Below, piece by piece: positions 63,674 to 64,000 of a stretch of DNA of 64,000 bases. Under the pieces are notes generated by a model that made no database searches, was not told where the DNA came from, and saw only the letters and a program-made list of their open reading frames with translations. The stretch covers positions 18,410,268-18,474,267 of the forward strand of contig NC_133658.1 of the NCBI RefSeq assembly GCF_037893015.1, given 5' to 3'. Position 1 is the stretch's first letter. The number at the start of each line of letters is the position of its first letter. Both the position numbers and the translations under genes were made by a program. This DNA is from Macrotis lagotis. Taxonomy: Eukaryota > Chordata > Mammalia > Peramelemorphia > Peramelidae.

Positions 63674-64000
63674 CTAATCACTCTGAGTGATCTCTTTGAC
63701 TATAGCATGAGAGGTGACCTTCTCTACCTTTTTTGTGGACACTAGCTTCTCCTCAAAGGTTTCTTCATGCTCCTCCACCTTTTGGGTCACGGTGACAGAT
63801 TTGGTGATGTATTTGGTAGCCCCATCCCCACCCTCACTGGTGATTTTCTCGATCTTTTTGGTCACTACAACTTTCTCTTCACCCTTGTCTCCCTCTTTCT
63901 TTTCCTCTGCTGGGCTCAAGTCAAGCCCATTGGTGACCACCCCTTTCTCCTCTTCTCTTCCACTTCCCTTTTCTTTGGTTTCCTGCTCTTCCTCCTCCTC
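63674..64000 (-). CDS. NEFM: Neurofilament medium polypeptide, C-terminal part (partial)
   Basis: The last 108 codons and stop of NEFM, the mid-size neurofilament subunit that co-assembles with NEFL and whose tail projects from the filament. Reading inward from the window edge, an acidic EEEEEQETKEKG stretch is followed by VVTNGLDLSPAEEKK, then VVVTKKIEKITSEGGDGATK, YITKSVTVTQKVEEHEETFE, and the ending KVTSHAIVKEITQSD, nearly the same as the human C-terminus as I recall it. The frame is open to the edge, so the upstream tail with its KSP repeats, the rod and the head lie outside. It faces NEFL tail to tail. Confidence 0.97.
   Translation of the reverse strand, partial: EEEEEQETKEKGSGREEEKGVVTNGLDLSPAEEKKEGDKGEEKVVVTKKIEKITSEGGDGATKYITKSVTVTQKVEEHEETFEEKLVSTKKVEKVTSHAIVKEITQSD

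Overview
This is mammalian genomic DNA, almost certainly from a marsupial. Two features show this. It is crowded with short tRNA-like SINEs of the type common in marsupials, especially Australian ones (WSINE1-like), together with MAR1-like CORE-SINEs and marsupial-type L1 3' ends, on a background of old L2, CR1/L3 and MIR. It also carries two intermediate-filament genes in the tail-to-tail order known from other mammals. Repeat family names are from memory of consensus sequences; no repeat library was run.

Layout. (1) About 1-26,900 is the 5' flank of NEFL. No gene was found there; it holds SINEs, LINE fragments, microsatellites, a ~190 bp inverted repeat (15.6/16.8 kb) and a few SINE-free stretches that could be regulatory, one with an RE1/NRSE-like site at 23.5 kb. 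(2) 26,991-28,440 is a GC-rich minisatellite of about ten and a half units of 123-152 bp, which runs into the NEFL core promoter. (3) 28,558-35,870 is the complete NEFL gene (neurofilament light, + strand): TATA box, four coding exons, 547 codons, a C-terminal tail ending in KKKD, and a ~1.95 kb 3' UTR with proximal and distal poly(A) signals. Exon 1 is GC-saturated and alanine-rich, while exons 2-4 have ordinary composition. (4) 35,873-63,144 is the intergenic space between the two convergent genes, filled with L2, L1, SINE and simple repeats, with several repeat-free blocks. (5) 63,145-64,000 is the 3' end of NEFM (neurofilament medium, - strand): the last 108 codons, the stop and a ~530 bp 3' UTR with poly(A) signal. 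The rest of NEFM lies beyond the window.

The two genes encode partner subunits of neuronal neurofilaments: NEFL forms the core polymer and NEFM co-assembles with it. Their shared flanking and intergenic DNA is where common neuronal control elements would be expected. The least ordinary features are the promoter-abutting minisatellite, the compositional split inside NEFL, the inverted repeat near 16 kb, and an unrecognised 143-codon open frame at 61.4-61.8 kb.
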